DNA from: JAPLIS01 sp963719415
GTDB taxonomy: Bacteria; Babelota; Babeliae; Babelales; Vermiphilaceae
Assembly: GCA_963719415.1 (NCBI GenBank)
Contig: OY970383.1
Span: 372,001 to 436,000, forward strand
DNA: 64,000 bases
Direction: 5' to 3'
Shown here: positions 9,130 through 19,157 of the stretch, piece after piece
Layout: every line of letters starts with the position of its first letter
Numbering within the stretch: position 1 is the stretch's first letter
Position numbers and translations under genes: made by a program
Notes under the pieces: generated by a model
What the model was told of the DNA's origin: nothing
Database searches by the model: none
What the model saw: the letters and a program-made list of their open reading frames with translations, nothing else

Positions 9130-10254
9130 ATGTCTAAAAAACTTTTTTACGAAACTAATCAGACTCCAAAAACGCTTATCATAGGCGTCAATGCTCCTTA
9201 TCAAAAAAGTAGCAATATCGATAATTATCTGGAAGAATTTCGCAATCTAGTTAAAGCCGATAATATCATCTATGAAGAGATGCTTATTATAAAACTACGA
9301 GATGTAAGCCCAGTCCACTTTTTTACGCGAGGCAAACTCGAAGAAATTAAAAAAAAGTGCGAAGAACTAGAGATCAAAAATATCATTATATCCGATACTC
9401 TAACTCCTCAACAGGAACGGAATATTGAAGATTTTCTCGGAACTGAAGTTATCGATAGAACACAACTTATTTTGGAAATTTTTGAAAAAGCTGCCCGTTC
9501 TAACGAAGGCAAAACACAGGTGGCCATCGCCATGCTCCAACACCGCAAGACTCGTTTAGCGGGAAAAGGTGTGTATCTCGAACAACAGTCAGGCGCTGTT
9601 GGTGTTCGGGGTGGATTTGGTGAAAAACTTAAAGAACGAGATCGTCGCTACCTTAATAGTCAGATTACTAAATACAAAAAACAGCTTGTTGAACTGCAAA
9701 AAGTACGAGAAACGCAACGAAAAGTTCGTCTTGATTCACAAATGCCTCAGATATGCTTAGTCGGCTATACGAATGCAGGAAAATCAACTATCCTAAACAG
9801 TCTTACTCATAGCGACACATTAGCGATAGATAAATTATTTGCTACGTTGGATACAACAACTCGATCTCTTTTTATCGATAATAAACAAAAAGGGATTATA
9901 TCTGACACCGTCGGGTTTATTCAACAACTTCCTCCTAATTTAATCGCCGCATTCAAAAGTACTTTATCAGAATTACAATATGCTGATCTATTGCTGCATG
10001 TGGTTGATCTTTCTGATACCAGCTGGGAAGCTCATGTGCAGGTGGTGAATCAAATTCTTGCTGATTTAAAAGTAGATAAAGAAATGCTCTATGTTTTTAA
10101 TAAAAAAGATAAGATTGATCCTCTTTTATTACAGGCGGCAACTATGCAAGAAGCATTAAAAAAATATCAACCACAGGTGTTTACCAATGCACAATCAAAA
10201 GATGGCCTAGAGCCACTTATTGATTTCTTACGCTCCTGGAACCCAGAAAAATAG
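9130..10254 (+). CDS. hflX: GTPase HflX
   Basis: Ribosome-associated GTPase of the Obg-HflX group that splits stalled or stressed ribosomes. The 374 residues hold the N-terminal HflX domain (about 1-180, with SPVHFFTRGKLEEI and the glycine-rich linker QSGAVGVRGGFGE), then the G domain: G1 GYTNAGKST (about 212-220), G3 DTVGFIQQLP (about 258-267) and G4 NKKD (about 324-327). Length and order are normal. It is transcribed alone, from a candidate promoter at 9054-9081 to a strong terminator at 10281-10320. Confidence 0.96.
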   Translation: MSKKLFYETNQTPKTLIIGVNAPYQKSSNIDNYLEEFRNLVKADNIIYEEMLIIKLRDVSPVHFFTRGKLEEIKKKCEELEIKNIIISDTLTPQQERNIEDFLGTEVIDRTQLILEIFEKAARSNEGKTQVAIAMLQHRKTRLAGKGVYLEQQSGAVGVRGGFGEKLKERDRRYLNSQITKYKKQLVELQKVRETQRKVRLDSQMPQICLVGYTNAGKSTILNSLTHSDTLAIDKLFATLDTTTRSLFIDNKQKGIISDTVGFIQQLPPNLIAAFKSTLSELQYADLLLHVVDLSDTSWEAHVQVVNQILADLKVDKEMLYVFNKKDKIDPLLLQAATMQEALKKYQPQVFTNAQSKDGLEPLIDFLRSWNPEK

Positions 10255-10280
10255 ACGTTACACCTGATTTAAATTTTTGA

Positions 10281-10320
10281 TAACAAAAAGGCCTAGCATA
10301 ACCGCTAGGCCTTTTTGTTA
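10281..10320. terminator. Bidirectional-type rho-independent terminator after hflX
   Basis: TAACAAAAAGGCCTAGC at 10281-10297 pairs perfectly with the complement at 10304-10320 around a six-base loop. Pairing can extend several bases outward (TTTTGA/TCAAAA). The GC core GGCCTAGC is followed by CTTTTTG. It lies 26 bases after the hflX stop. Confidence 0.9.
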
Positions 10321-10558
10321 TCAAAATTACCAAAAAAAATTATGCCTTATACCTTAAAAGCTATCGCTTCTTTATACTTTTTATAAATAAGCCCTTTCCA
10401 ACCACCTTTTTTATTTTAGCCACATACATTCTTTTTTGCTTAAATAATTTTGTTATTTACAACCAATTTATTTTATAGTATCAAAAAAAATAGATAACTT
10501 TTTTTATCTTACTTTTTGGACGATAGAAAATATATACATAAAAACAGGAGATAGTTTC

Positions 10559-12034
10559 ATGAAATTAATAAATTATAAGCATATTTTTTATTCAAATTTT
10601 TTTATACTTATATTCTCTACACATAATTACACGCAACCAACAATAAGCGAACTACAAAAAAAAGAGATTCAAAAAACTGCTCTTGCATTAAAACAAAAAA
10701 AAAAAGAACTGCTCCTTAAAAAAATAGAAACTGCAAACACCGAAGCTCTCCAAGCGCGATTAGATCTAGCTACTCTCTACTCAGAAGAACAGAGTTATAA
10801 TTTAGCTTTAGAACAATTGGAATTTTTAGTCAGCCAATCACCGGATAATACAAATTATGCTTTTCAGCGAGCAAACGCCTACAACACCATCAACAAAACT
10901 CAAGAAGCTTTACAAGAATACAAACGACTTTTATTAAAACATCCTGATAATCCGGTAATAAATTATAATATCGCCTATACTTACAAAAAATTAGGTAAAA
11001 TAGAAAAGGCACTACCCCATTACTATGCGACAATTCAGAAAGATCCTAATCACGCCGAAGCTCATTTTGGCCTTGGCCTTGCGTATCTTGCCACTGAAGA
11101 TTTTATACGTGGCTTTGAAGAATATGAATGGCGTTGGAAACGAACTTCCCAAAAGTCAAACAAAAGAGAGTATCCTCAACCTGTATGGGATGGAAGTTCT
11201 TTAAAAAACAAAAAAATTTTCTTATACGCAGAACAGGGCCTTGGCGATACCTATCAGTTTATTCGCTATGCTCAAGTGATCAAAAAAATGGGTGGCTATG
11301 TCATCGTTGCAGTACAAAACCCTCTTGCTCAGATTGTTAAACTATGCCCGTATATTGATCAAGTAATAGGACTAAATGAGCAACCGCCTCAATTTGATTG
11401 TTACGCTCCCCTTATGTCTCTCCCTCATATTCTTAAAACAACAAGTCAAACAGTACCTAATACTATTCCCTATTTATATGCTGATAAACAACTAATAGCG
11501 ACATGGAAAGAAAAACTTACCGCTAATAAAAATATAAAAGTTGGTATTTGCTGGCAAGGAAATGACCAATATAGCACTGCTTTTTTACGTACCATAGTAG
11601 CAGCAAAAAACATACAACTAAAACAACTAGCCTCACTAGCAGCTATCCCTAACGTCAGCCTCTATAATCTTCAAAAAGAAACGGGAACTGATCAATTAAA
11701 AGATGATTATGGATTTAATCTTATCTCTTTTGATGCTGATTTTGATTCAACTAACGGCCGATTTATGGATACAGCTGCCGTTATGGCAAATCTTGATCTT
11801 GTCATTACCGTTGATACCTCTATTGCTCATCTTGCAGCTGGCCTTGGAAAACCAACCTGGGTCCCGTTACCAGAACCAGCCGATTGGCGGTGGATGCTTA
11901 AACGCGCGGATACACCTTGGTATCCTACTATGCGTCTTTTTAGACAACCAGAACCAGGTGATTGGGATTCAGTGCTCGCTACTATCAAAGAAGAGTTAAC
12001 GGACTTTGTACAAAAACAACAAATAAATAAGTAG
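10559..12034 (+). CDS. Exported TPR protein with glycosyltransferase domain
   Basis: A 491-residue protein. Residues 1-25 form a signal-peptide-like segment (hydrophobic FFILIFSTHNYT). Tetratricopeptide repeats span about 50-185. The rest is a glycosyltransferase-9/41-like (GT-B) domain: AEQGLGDTYQFIRYA near 223, GICWQGN near 325, and the C-terminal VDTSIAHLAAGLGKPTW and WYPTMRLFRQP motifs typical of TPR-GT fusion proteins. The family transfers sugars from nucleotide sugars, often onto protein or surface glycans; the acceptor is unknown. A GGAG Shine-Dalgarno precedes the ATG. A frameshifted paralogue and a DUF6165 gene follow, suggesting a small glycosylation cluster. Confidence 0.85.
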   Translation: MKLINYKHIFYSNFFILIFSTHNYTQPTISELQKKEIQKTALALKQKKKELLLKKIETANTEALQARLDLATLYSEEQSYNLALEQLEFLVSQSPDNTNYAFQRANAYNTINKTQEALQEYKRLLLKHPDNPVINYNIAYTYKKLGKIEKALPHYYATIQKDPNHAEAHFGLGLAYLATEDFIRGFEEYEWRWKRTSQKSNKREYPQPVWDGSSLKNKKIFLYAEQGLGDTYQFIRYAQVIKKMGGYVIVAVQNPLAQIVKLCPYIDQVIGLNEQPPQFDCYAPLMSLPHILKTTSQTVPNTIPYLYADKQLIATWKEKLTANKNIKVGICWQGNDQYSTAFLRTIVAAKNIQLKQLASLAAIPNVSLYNLQKETGTDQLKDDYGFNLISFDADFDSTNGRFMDTAAVMANLDLVITVDTSIAHLAAGLGKPTWVPLPEPADWRWMLKRADTPWYPTMRLFRQPEPGDWDSVLATIKEELTDFVQKQQINK

Positions 12035-12090
12035 TGTACCTATACTATGCTTTTTAATTACCAAAAAACTATTCAAGCGCGAGATACATT

Positions 12091-13345
12091 ATGCCCTATA
12101 AATCTCTATTCACATTCGTACTCTTTTCGTTACAAACTTTCTATTTTACTTTATCTTGCTCCACTGAAAACGACTATATTCAAGAACTATTTAAAACAGG
12201 AAATACTGCTTTATATGATGGCGATATAACTGGTGCTATTGCAACATATACCCAATTACTTTCAGAATGTCCCGCGCTAACAGAAGCACAACATAATCTT
12301 GCCTATGCCTACAAAATTCAAGGTTACCCCTGAAAAATCAATTCCTCTGTATCTCGATATTATTGAAAAAAATCCTAAAACAATAGAATCTCTTCGCGGA
12401 CTTTCAGCCGCCTATTTAATGCAGGGAGATTATGTAAATGGTTGGAAAACACATCTTCAACTGCATGAGTCACACCTTAATAGATTACAGGCTCTCATTC
12501 AAAACAACGAAGTTTCCAACAAAAAAGTTCTGCTGATTTATCAAGGAGGCCTGGGAGATACGTTCAATTTTATTAGATATGCCAAGCGACTTAAAAAACT
12601 TGGGGCAATAGTAATTGCCTTTGTACAAACACCACTAGTACACCTTCTATCCCGTTGCCCTTTTATAGATAGGTGTATCAGCAAAAAAAACTATGTTCTA
12701 TCTCGTGTTGCCTCCACCTGTGATGTATATGCACAAATCATGAATCTACCAGCTCTTTTTGAAGATACAGAAACCACTATTCCCAGCTCTGTTCCTTATG
12801 TTTTTCCTGATCATAAACTTATAGAACAATGGAAAAAGATAGTTAATAAAACAACCTTTAATATTGGCATATGTTGGCACCCAGATACACAAAACGACGA
12901 AGCCCGTATGTCTATAGCAAGACGCGATATCCCATTGCCAATGTTTGAAAAACTCCAAAACATTTCCAACGTACACTTTTATTCACTGCAAAAAAAAGAT
13001 GGCTTAGATCAAATTAACCAAATCAACGCGCAGTTTCCCCTAACGGTAATCGATGATGCATTACTCGATGGCGATCATGGCCCCTTTATGGATACCGCTG
13101 CAATTATAGCAAATCTTGATCTTGTCATCACGATCGATAGCGCTGTGGCTCATCTTGCCGGAGCTTTGGGAAAACCAGTATGGCTTTTACTTCCCTATGC
13201 TACTGATTGGCGTTGGTTAATAAACAGAACGGATTCACCCTGGTATCCAACTATGCGTATTTTTAAGCAACCAGCACCCTTTGATTGGAATTCAGTTATG
13301 GAAAACGTTTACACAGAATTATGTTTAATAAATAAAAATAAATAA
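12091..13345 (+). pseudogene. Second TPR-glycosyltransferase, interrupted by a frameshift
   Basis: A paralogue of the preceding gene. The 5' frame (12091-12333) has a signal-peptide-like leader and one TPR unit and ends GYP-stop at CCC TGA (12328-12333). The +1 frame continues at once (EKSIPLYLDIIEKNPK, then QGGLGDTFNFIRYAK and DSAVAHLAGALGKPVW) to 13345, giving about 417 residues when joined. One base in a CCCC run is the only fault. CCC-TGA with AAGG four bases upstream resembles known +1 frameshift sites, so pseudogene, sequence error and programmed frameshift are all possible. The glycosyltransferase motifs downstream are well preserved. Confidence 0.7.
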
Positions 13346-13442
13346 TTAAAAATTAAAAAAAAAGAGTCAGATTATGTAAAAATAAAAAAAATAAAAAAAT
13401 AATATACAAGATTCAAAACCAGATCTAAAAAAGGAGTCTGTC

Positions 13443-14087
13443 ATGAAAATCACCAATTATCTCTTTAAGCACCCTGTTATTGATAAGCATTCAGCTATTC
13501 AGCAATCTACAACTGTTTTATTCTCTACAAGTTTTTTCTCCACTAACTATTTCTCTGTCTCCTTTTTTTCTACCATCTTATTCTCCACTATTTTATTACT
13601 TCTATTTTCTTTTCCATCGTTCACTTTAGCCGCTAACACAACAATTTCTCAAAATTATACAGCAAACAGCGTAAGCCCTAAAATAACGCGCAGTATTGTA
13701 GCAGAAATATCTCTTGGAGAATTAATTGATAAAATCACTATTTTAAGAATCAAACAAGAACAGATAAAAGATACAAAAAAGTTACGCAACGTTAATGTCG
13801 AACTTAAACTACTTTATCACACTTTATGCGAAATAATAGCGATAACCCCAGAATTACTCGAGTCCATGGACCATCTTAAAAAAATTAACTATAAACTTTG
13901 GGTAGTTGAAGACGATATTCGCATTAAAGAATGTAAACAAGAATTTGATGAGGCATTTATAGAATTAGCACGTCTTGTATATATTACTAATGATGAACGT
14001 TGCACAATCAAGCGTATAATTAACGAACTCTATGGATCACACTTAATTGAAGAAAAAAGTTATGTCGATTATGTTGTGGCCCAGTAA
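13443..14087 (+). CDS. DUF6165 family protein with added signal peptide
   Basis: Residues about 80-214 match the DUF6165 pattern: AEISLGELIDKITILRIK, ELKLLYHTL, LWVVEDDIRIKE, ARLVYITNDERCTIKR, INELYGS and a final EEKSY. The family has no known reaction and is usually a short cytosolic protein near glycan genes. Here an extra 70 residues precede it, rich in Phe/Ser/Thr repeats (FSTSFFSTNYFS) and ending in a hydrophobic stretch and FTLAA cut site, so export is likely. A strong AAGGAG lies before the ATG. Its position after two TPR-glycosyltransferases suggests joint action. Confidence 0.82.
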   Translation: MKITNYLFKHPVIDKHSAIQQSTTVLFSTSFFSTNYFSVSFFSTILFSTILLLLFSFPSFTLAANTTISQNYTANSVSPKITRSIVAEISLGELIDKITILRIKQEQIKDTKKLRNVNVELKLLYHTLCEIIAITPELLESMDHLKKINYKLWVVEDDIRIKECKQEFDEAFIELARLVYITNDERCTIKRIINELYGSHLIEEKSYVDYVVAQ

Positions 14088-14251
14088 ACACTTTTCGCAT
14101 AAAACCTACACAAAAAAGTTGCTTCACCTAGATTATTAACGATGTGATGTACAAAAAGCTGTTCTCCTGAGCTCGGCAATAAGCTTGCTACTGGGTTTTT
14201 ATATGTATATAAAAATAAGCAATAGCTATTAACAAACTAACCACTCTCGGC

Positions 14252-15169
14252 TCAGCTTTTTTTTTCATCTTCAACTTTAATTGTTAAATCTAGGGTCTTT
14301 TGAGCTCTTTTCTCCATTTGTTGTTTTTCTACTATTTCTACTAAAGCTGGACCCCTTTCTAACTCTTCTTTGGCTTGCATTTTAGTTTCTTCTATCATCA
14401 TTTTTTTGCAGCGAGTTAATCCAAAAACCTCTAAACTACAAGGACAAAATGTAGGTACATAATATTTACAGTCCTCACCTATCATCCTCAAAAGGTCCTC
14501 TTGATCATAATCATTCTCACATCGTTTTACAGATAAATTTAATAATAGCTTGCTTTGGACTAATGAAAACAATATAGGTTTTTCACCCATAACCATTCTA
14601 TTTATCAGTAGTGGTGCTGCCAATAAATTTTGTTTCCAATACACTGAAAAGCAGATTTTTTCAGCTATTTCAAGGGTTAATTTTTCGTTTTTCAAAAGGG
14701 CTAATTCTGGACTTTCAAGATATAGTGCATGCCATGCTTTCATCTCCTCCTCGTTAAAAGTATCACCTTTGCCTCTGTTATAAATAAAATTATACCCCAA
14801 TTCTTCAAAAGAAGAATTAACCGTTGTATTTTTTGCATGATAACTGAAAAGCCATACCCTGGCCCTTATTTGTTGTTCTATTGCCTTTAGGTTACTTTCT
14901 AGGTCAATCTTTATGTCTTTTATTAATCTATGTTTATTTTCAGGCACAGCATACCTAAGTAATCTTATGGGGTATTGCATTCCTGAAGAGTCCTCTTGAA
15001 AAATAGCTACAGGATCAAACTTTTCAGATTTTTCAGACGCTTTAAAACTACCCTTTATTGTCATAGTCAAAAATAAGACTATAAAAAAAAGGTGACAATA
15101 TTTGTATCTCACAGAAATTTCCATTCCTTTTATAATTAAAATATCTTTTAGGCTTCTTTTGTGATGCAC
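14252..15169 (-). CDS. Secreted protein of unknown function
   Basis: A 305-residue protein with a hydrophobic segment (LFFIVLFLTMTI, about 26-38) acting as signal peptide, followed by KASEK. The start is uncertain: ATG at 15169 gives a long leader, while ATG at 15124 gives a more usual signal peptide but has its purine-rich sequence too close. The mature part is charged with a cysteine cluster (YYVPTFCPCSLEVFG, then RCKK) and ends in a Lys/Glu-rich helix. No family recognised. Convergent with the DUF6165 gene. Confidence 0.7.
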   Translation of the reverse strand: MHHKRSLKDILIIKGMEISVRYKYCHLFFIVLFLTMTIKGSFKASEKSEKFDPVAIFQEDSSGMQYPIRLLRYAVPENKHRLIKDIKIDLESNLKAIEQQIRARVWLFSYHAKNTTVNSSFEELGYNFIYNRGKGDTFNEEEMKAWHALYLESPELALLKNEKLTLEIAEKICFSVYWKQNLLAAPLLINRMVMGEKPILFSLVQSKLLLNLSVKRCENDYDQEDLLRMIGEDCKYYVPTFCPCSLEVFGLTRCKKMMIEETKMQAKEELERGPALVEIVEKQQMEKRAQKTLDLTIKVEDEKKS

Positions 15170-15310
15170 TCAGCAAAATTATATAATTTATAATAATATA
15201 AAAATATAATTTCCTTGTAAAGTCGGAAAAAAAAGCAATAAAATTCCTTTATGAAATAACAAAACAAACTTTGCAAACGTTTATCTTGACTCCTTTAATT
15301 ATTTATCTTT

Positions 15311-15489
15311 AACGTGAACTCAATTTAAGCGATCAGCAGTCTACAGCTTTTTTTGTACCTTAAATGTTTTTGTAAAGTAGGGTATATTTATTTGTGGCTC
15401 CTTCGGAGGCCACAAAATGAGAAGTTTTAGTACACTGCAAAAAAAATATCCGAGTTGCTTTTACTGTCTTTTTGCGTCGAACTCACGTT
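15311..15489. mobile_element. MITE-like non-coding element, copy 1
   Basis: A 179-bp element bounded by inverted ends AACGTGAACTC (15311) and GAACTCACGTT (ending 15489). It aligns along its length with the reverse complement of 57290-57712. Shared landmarks in order: GATCAGYA, GTAAAGTAGGGTAT, a central hairpin (GTGGCTCC-TTC-GGAGGCCAC, about 15394-15413), GAAGTTTTAGTAC, and CGTCGARCTCACGT. No reading frame is present. The rest of the gap 15170-15713 holds only AT-rich sequence. Confidence 0.8.
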
Positions 15490-15713
15490 GTTTTATTATT
15501 GTTTAGACAAGTTGCTACCTATCATTATAGACAATCGAGCAGTTAAGGTCCGCAGCAAAACCCCTACATGTATAAACTATATCTCTCTATAACTAAATTA
15601 AATTATTACATAAGACTGTCGTCGAATAAAAAATTTGAAAAAAAAAGCATGCTGACTATACTACTACTGAATAAAAACAGATTCTGGTAAAAATTTTACG
15701 AAAAAGGGCTATC

Positions 15714-16334
15714 GTGAAAAAAGTATGTACAAAAAAAATATGCTTGAAATATGTCGCATTACTCTGTTTCAACTTAATGGCTACACAAACACATGCTGCC
15801 GAACAACAAAAATCTCCTCGTGAAAAGCCAGAATCTAAACTCTTTCAACCAAATCCGATAGACAATTATAAAGGTCCCGGCATAGCTAGATCATGGTATA
15901 TAGAAGAAGAACAAGAAATAGCAGAACAACAAGGACAACAAAAACCACCGTTCCACGCTGAACAAGAAAAACCTACCGGCCAAGGGCAGAAAAAAAATAG
16001 TCGTCCCGCCAGAACTAAATCATTAGAATTAAGATTGGAACCAGAACAAGAAAAAAAAGAAGCTGCAGAATCTAAACAACGCTCTTTAAGTTTAGATTAT
16101 TTATATTGGCCTAATTGGGATGGATACGGACCAGCTCGCCATGGTCGCAATAGTGATACTCCTAATAGTGGAAATAATAGTCAAAAAAATGATCGAGAAA
16201 GAACGTCTTATGCTGCACTACTTGCCCATGCAAGAAAAACATGCGCTAAAGCTTTAAGCGCAAATAGTCGCGAACAAAAAAATGAGCAGCAAGAGAGCAG
16301 TAGCGAAGATAGTAGTGGCGAAGAAACTGTGTAA
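15714..16334 (+). CDS. Small secreted low-complexity charged protein
   Basis: A 206-residue protein read from a GTG start with AAGGG four bases upstream. The signal peptide (KKICLKYVALLCFNLMATQTHAA) is cut near residue 29. The mature protein is hydrophilic and probably disordered: rich in Glu, Gln, Lys and Ser, with an acidic serine tail (SSSEDSSGEETV). One aromatic patch (LDYLYWPNWDGYGP, about 124-137) stands out and may be a binding motif. No family recognised. Confidence 0.72.
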   Translation: MKKVCTKKICLKYVALLCFNLMATQTHAAEQQKSPREKPESKLFQPNPIDNYKGPGIARSWYIEEEQEIAEQQGQQKPPFHAEQEKPTGQGQKKNSRPARTKSLELRLEPEQEKKEAAESKQRSLSLDYLYWPNWDGYGPARHGRNSDTPNSGNNSQKNDRERTSYAALLAHARKTCAKALSANSREQKNEQQESSSEDSSGEETV

Positions 16335-16502
16335 ATAAAATATTTAATTTTATTTACACGAGAGTATTTATAATTTTGAGAATTTTATGTCTATAATATA
16401 AAAAACCTGAGATTTTTCTTGAACTATTATTGCGTGCAATTACACTAAACTAAGGTAATTAAAATTCAACAGTCTATTTTTAAATTTTAGTGTAGAGGCA
16501 CA

Positions 16503-18842
16503 ATGCTGCAAGATCACACATTCAATACATTTGTTACCAACGAACTTAATGCAGCACAACAAAAAGCTGTTTTACAAGGCAATGGACCAACACTCGTTAT
16601 AGCTGGTGCAGGTTCGGGAAAAACACGCGTCATTACCGCACGCATTACCAATCTTATATTAAACCATCATGTTTCACCCTCTGCTATCGTTGCTTTAACA
16701 TTTACTAATAAAGCAGCAAATGAGATGAAATCACGAATTGCTAGTTTTTTAGATGATCAACACATACTCCCCTTTGTAGGAACTTTTCACTCATACTGCG
16801 TTCGATTATTAAAACAAAATAGTAGACACTTTGATATTCCTACTTTTACTATTTTAGATGGTGATGACCAAATGAAAATAATTACCGGTATTTTACAACG
16901 GTTGAATGCACCAAAACATGTTACCCCACGCAACGTATTGTACCAAATTTCTCATATTAAAAATCAACTCATTGATGCTGTGCCGATAAGTAGCCTATTT
17001 AATCATCCACTGGTAGAACAGATATATTATGCGTATGAAAAAGAAAAAACAGCAAGCAAGTGCTTCGATTTCGATGACCTTATGCTTAAAGTTTTACAGC
17101 TCTTTAAAAAAGATTCTACCTTTAAAAACTTACACCAAAATAGAGTACGGCATCTTCTGGTTGATGAATATCAAGATACCAACAAAGTACAGCATGAACT
17201 TCTAAAACAGATGACCTTACAGCAAACAACATTAGAACAAGCAACAGTCCCTGAACGCCTATTTTCCATCGATTCTTTATGCGCAGTTGGTGATGAAGAT
17301 CAATCAATATACTCATGGCGTGGTGCTACTATTGAAAACATGATTCATTTTAAAAATGATTTTAATGATACACAAATAATTAAAATCGAACAAAATTACC
17401 GCTCTGTTCAACCTATACTAGAACTTGCTAATCGTGTTATAGAGCAAAACAAAAAACGTAACAGTAAAAAATTGTGGTCCAATAAAAATGGGGTCGATCG
17501 CATACGCGCTATAACCTGCATGTCTGAATATCAAGAAGGTGAAGCTATCGCTTATTGTCTCAAAGCCGCTGCTAAAAAACAGAAACGAAGTAACATGGCG
17601 GTGCTCTATCGAACGCATGCACAATCACGTGCAATAGAAGAAGCTCTTATTAAAAATTCAATTCCTTATCAGATTATTGGCGGTATGCAATTCTATGAAC
17701 GAAAAGAGATTAAAGATCTTCTTGCCTATTTTCGTTTAATCATTAATCCCTTTGATAGACCTTCTTTTTTTAGAGTCATTAATACCCCTTCCCGTGGCCT
17801 TGGTCTCAAAACAGAAGAGCTCCTCTATGATTATTGGCAAAATGAGCCATTTTTAGATTTTAAAGACATATGCCAAGCTCAACAAAATCAAGTACCTGCT
17901 TCAAAACAAAAAACGTTACAAAGTTTTGTAGCTGTTTTTGATAATTTAGATGCAACAACAACACCGAGCAAAGCTATCACTACTATTATTACCAAAACAG
18001 AGTATATGCAGTATCTGCGCAATACGTACGATCCTCAAGAAGCAGAAGAACGTATTGAAAACGTTCAGGAATTAGTTGAAGCTATTCGCTACTTTGAAGA
18101 AAATATGATCAGCAGTATTGAGTCGCTACTCCATGAAATTGCACTCATGCAAGAAAAAGTTACCAAACAAGACAAACAGCACGATAAAGTATTATTGATG
18201 AGTCTTCATGCTGCAAAAGGTCTCGAATTTGACCTCGTAATATTAGCAGGACTTGAAGAAGGCATTATTCCCTCAAGTCGCTCACTTAATCATGCTGATA
18301 CGGTAGAAGAAGAACGACGTCTTTTTTATGTTGGCATTACACGAGCAAAAGAACACCTTCTGCTAACGCATGCAAAATATCGTTACACCTATGGAAAAAT
18401 GGTTGATCAAATACCTTCTCAATTTTTACAAGAGATACCAAAAAATCTGATCACCAGACAAGACGTATCATCCGGAAACAATATACAATTTATCTCTTTC
18501 TTTGCTGATTGGTTTGGGAATATGAACGGCGATAGTCAAACAAGCCAAGTATTTACTTTTAGCAAGCCGACAAGCAGGCTGACACCAACACAAATAACAG
18601 CATCCACGACTTCTTCCTCTTCCCACCACTATATGCCAGACAAATTACCCTTTTCTGACGAAGAACGTGACATACAAAAAGAAAAAATCATGGTTGCCAA
18701 AAAAAATCAGCCCGTCAAGCATGAAACATATGGCTTAGGAATTGTGGAAAAAAGCGAAAAAAAAGCTGATAAAACCTATGTTACCGTTAAATTCAAAGCC
18801 GGTACTAAAAAAATCATTTCTGACTTTTTAGAATATATATAG
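16503..18842 (+). CDS. uvrD: ATP-dependent DNA helicase UvrD/PcrA
   Basis: Superfamily 1A 3'-5' helicase used in repair and replication restart. The 779 residues include Walker A AGAGSGKT (about 34-41), TFTNKAANEM (Ia), FVGTFHSYC, DEYQDT (about 220-225, motif II), GDEDQSIYSWRGA (about 263-275, motif III), and LMSLHAAKGLEF plus YVGITRAKEHL near 565-625 (motifs V-VI). The C-terminal KFKAGTKKIISDFLEYI is PcrA-like. Length is normal. AGAGG precedes the ATG. A decayed copy of its last 50 codons lies at 19158-19324. Confidence 0.95.
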   Translation: MLQDHTFNTFVTNELNAAQQKAVLQGNGPTLVIAGAGSGKTRVITARITNLILNHHVSPSAIVALTFTNKAANEMKSRIASFLDDQHILPFVGTFHSYCVRLLKQNSRHFDIPTFTILDGDDQMKIITGILQRLNAPKHVTPRNVLYQISHIKNQLIDAVPISSLFNHPLVEQIYYAYEKEKTASKCFDFDDLMLKVLQLFKKDSTFKNLHQNRVRHLLVDEYQDTNKVQHELLKQMTLQQTTLEQATVPERLFSIDSLCAVGDEDQSIYSWRGATIENMIHFKNDFNDTQIIKIEQNYRSVQPILELANRVIEQNKKRNSKKLWSNKNGVDRIRAITCMSEYQEGEAIAYCLKAAAKKQKRSNMAVLYRTHAQSRAIEEALIKNSIPYQIIGGMQFYERKEIKDLLAYFRLIINPFDRPSFFRVINTPSRGLGLKTEELLYDYWQNEPFLDFKDICQAQQNQVPASKQKTLQSFVAVFDNLDATTTPSKAITTIITKTEYMQYLRNTYDPQEAEERIENVQELVEAIRYFEENMISSIESLLHEIALMQEKVTKQDKQHDKVLLMSLHAAKGLEFDLVILAGLEEGIIPSSRSLNHADTVEEERRLFYVGITRAKEHLLLTHAKYRYTYGKMVDQIPSQFLQEIPKNLITRQDVSSGNNIQFISFFADWFGNMNGDSQTSQVFTFSKPTSRLTPTQITASTTSSSSHHYMPDKLPFSDEERDIQKEKIMVAKKNQPVKHETYGLGIVEKSEKKADKTYVTVKFKAGTKKIISDFLEYI

Positions 18843-18879
18843 CAAACTAAAACAACTTTTTTTTAGTATCACATACCAA

Positions 18880-18920
18880 AAAAAAATTAAAAAAAAGGAT
18901 ACGTACCTCATATCATAGAT
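18880..18920 (+). pseudogene. 3' end relic of a WD40/CaaX gene
   Basis: An A-rich (lysine-coding) run is followed by codons reading T-Y-L-I-S-stop (18903-18920) and then a flank AT(C)TTCTGCTTTT. It aligns with the end of the WD40 gene at 20683 (T-C-C-I-S-stop, flank ATATTCTACTTTT). The CaaX cysteine has become tyrosine. The upstream WD40 coding region is gone. Confidence 0.55.
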
Positions 18921-18931
18921 CTTCTGCTTTT

Positions 18932-19076
18932 AATTTTGCAATGACTCTACCTTTAGCTCAACATCTGCCAACCGTTTTTGTCCACGCTCTCCCGCTCTTT
19001 GATCAGCCAGCTTCGCTCGTTCGCCATCAGATGGATGTGAATAGAACCAACTTTGCTCTTCTGCTTTTTTTTGCAT
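18932..19076 (-). pseudogene. Small minus-strand coding relic (M48-tail-like)
   Basis: A 47-codon minus-strand frame reads MQKKAEEQSWFYSHPSDGER and continues AKLADQRAGERGQKRLADVE to a stop. The HPSDGER piece resembles the C-terminal HPxxxxR region of M48-type peptidases, and the rest looks like a charged helix. It is too short to be a full gene. A fainter match lies at the same place after the next WD40 gene (about 20690-20740), as if a convergent gene once followed each WD40 copy. Assignment is tentative. Confidence 0.35.
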
Positions 19077-19157
19077 CTTTGGACTACCATTTTCTGACGA
19101 ATACGACGCTCAGACCATCTCTCACAAATCAAGTATAACACAAAAACCAGGTATAGC

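Noticed and set aside
12299..13345. Independent gene start at 12299 (MPMPTKFKV) for the second glycosyltransferase
   Set aside because: It begins in the middle of a TPR unit and lacks a Shine-Dalgarno and signal peptide; joining with the upstream frame gives a full paralogue of the preceding gene.
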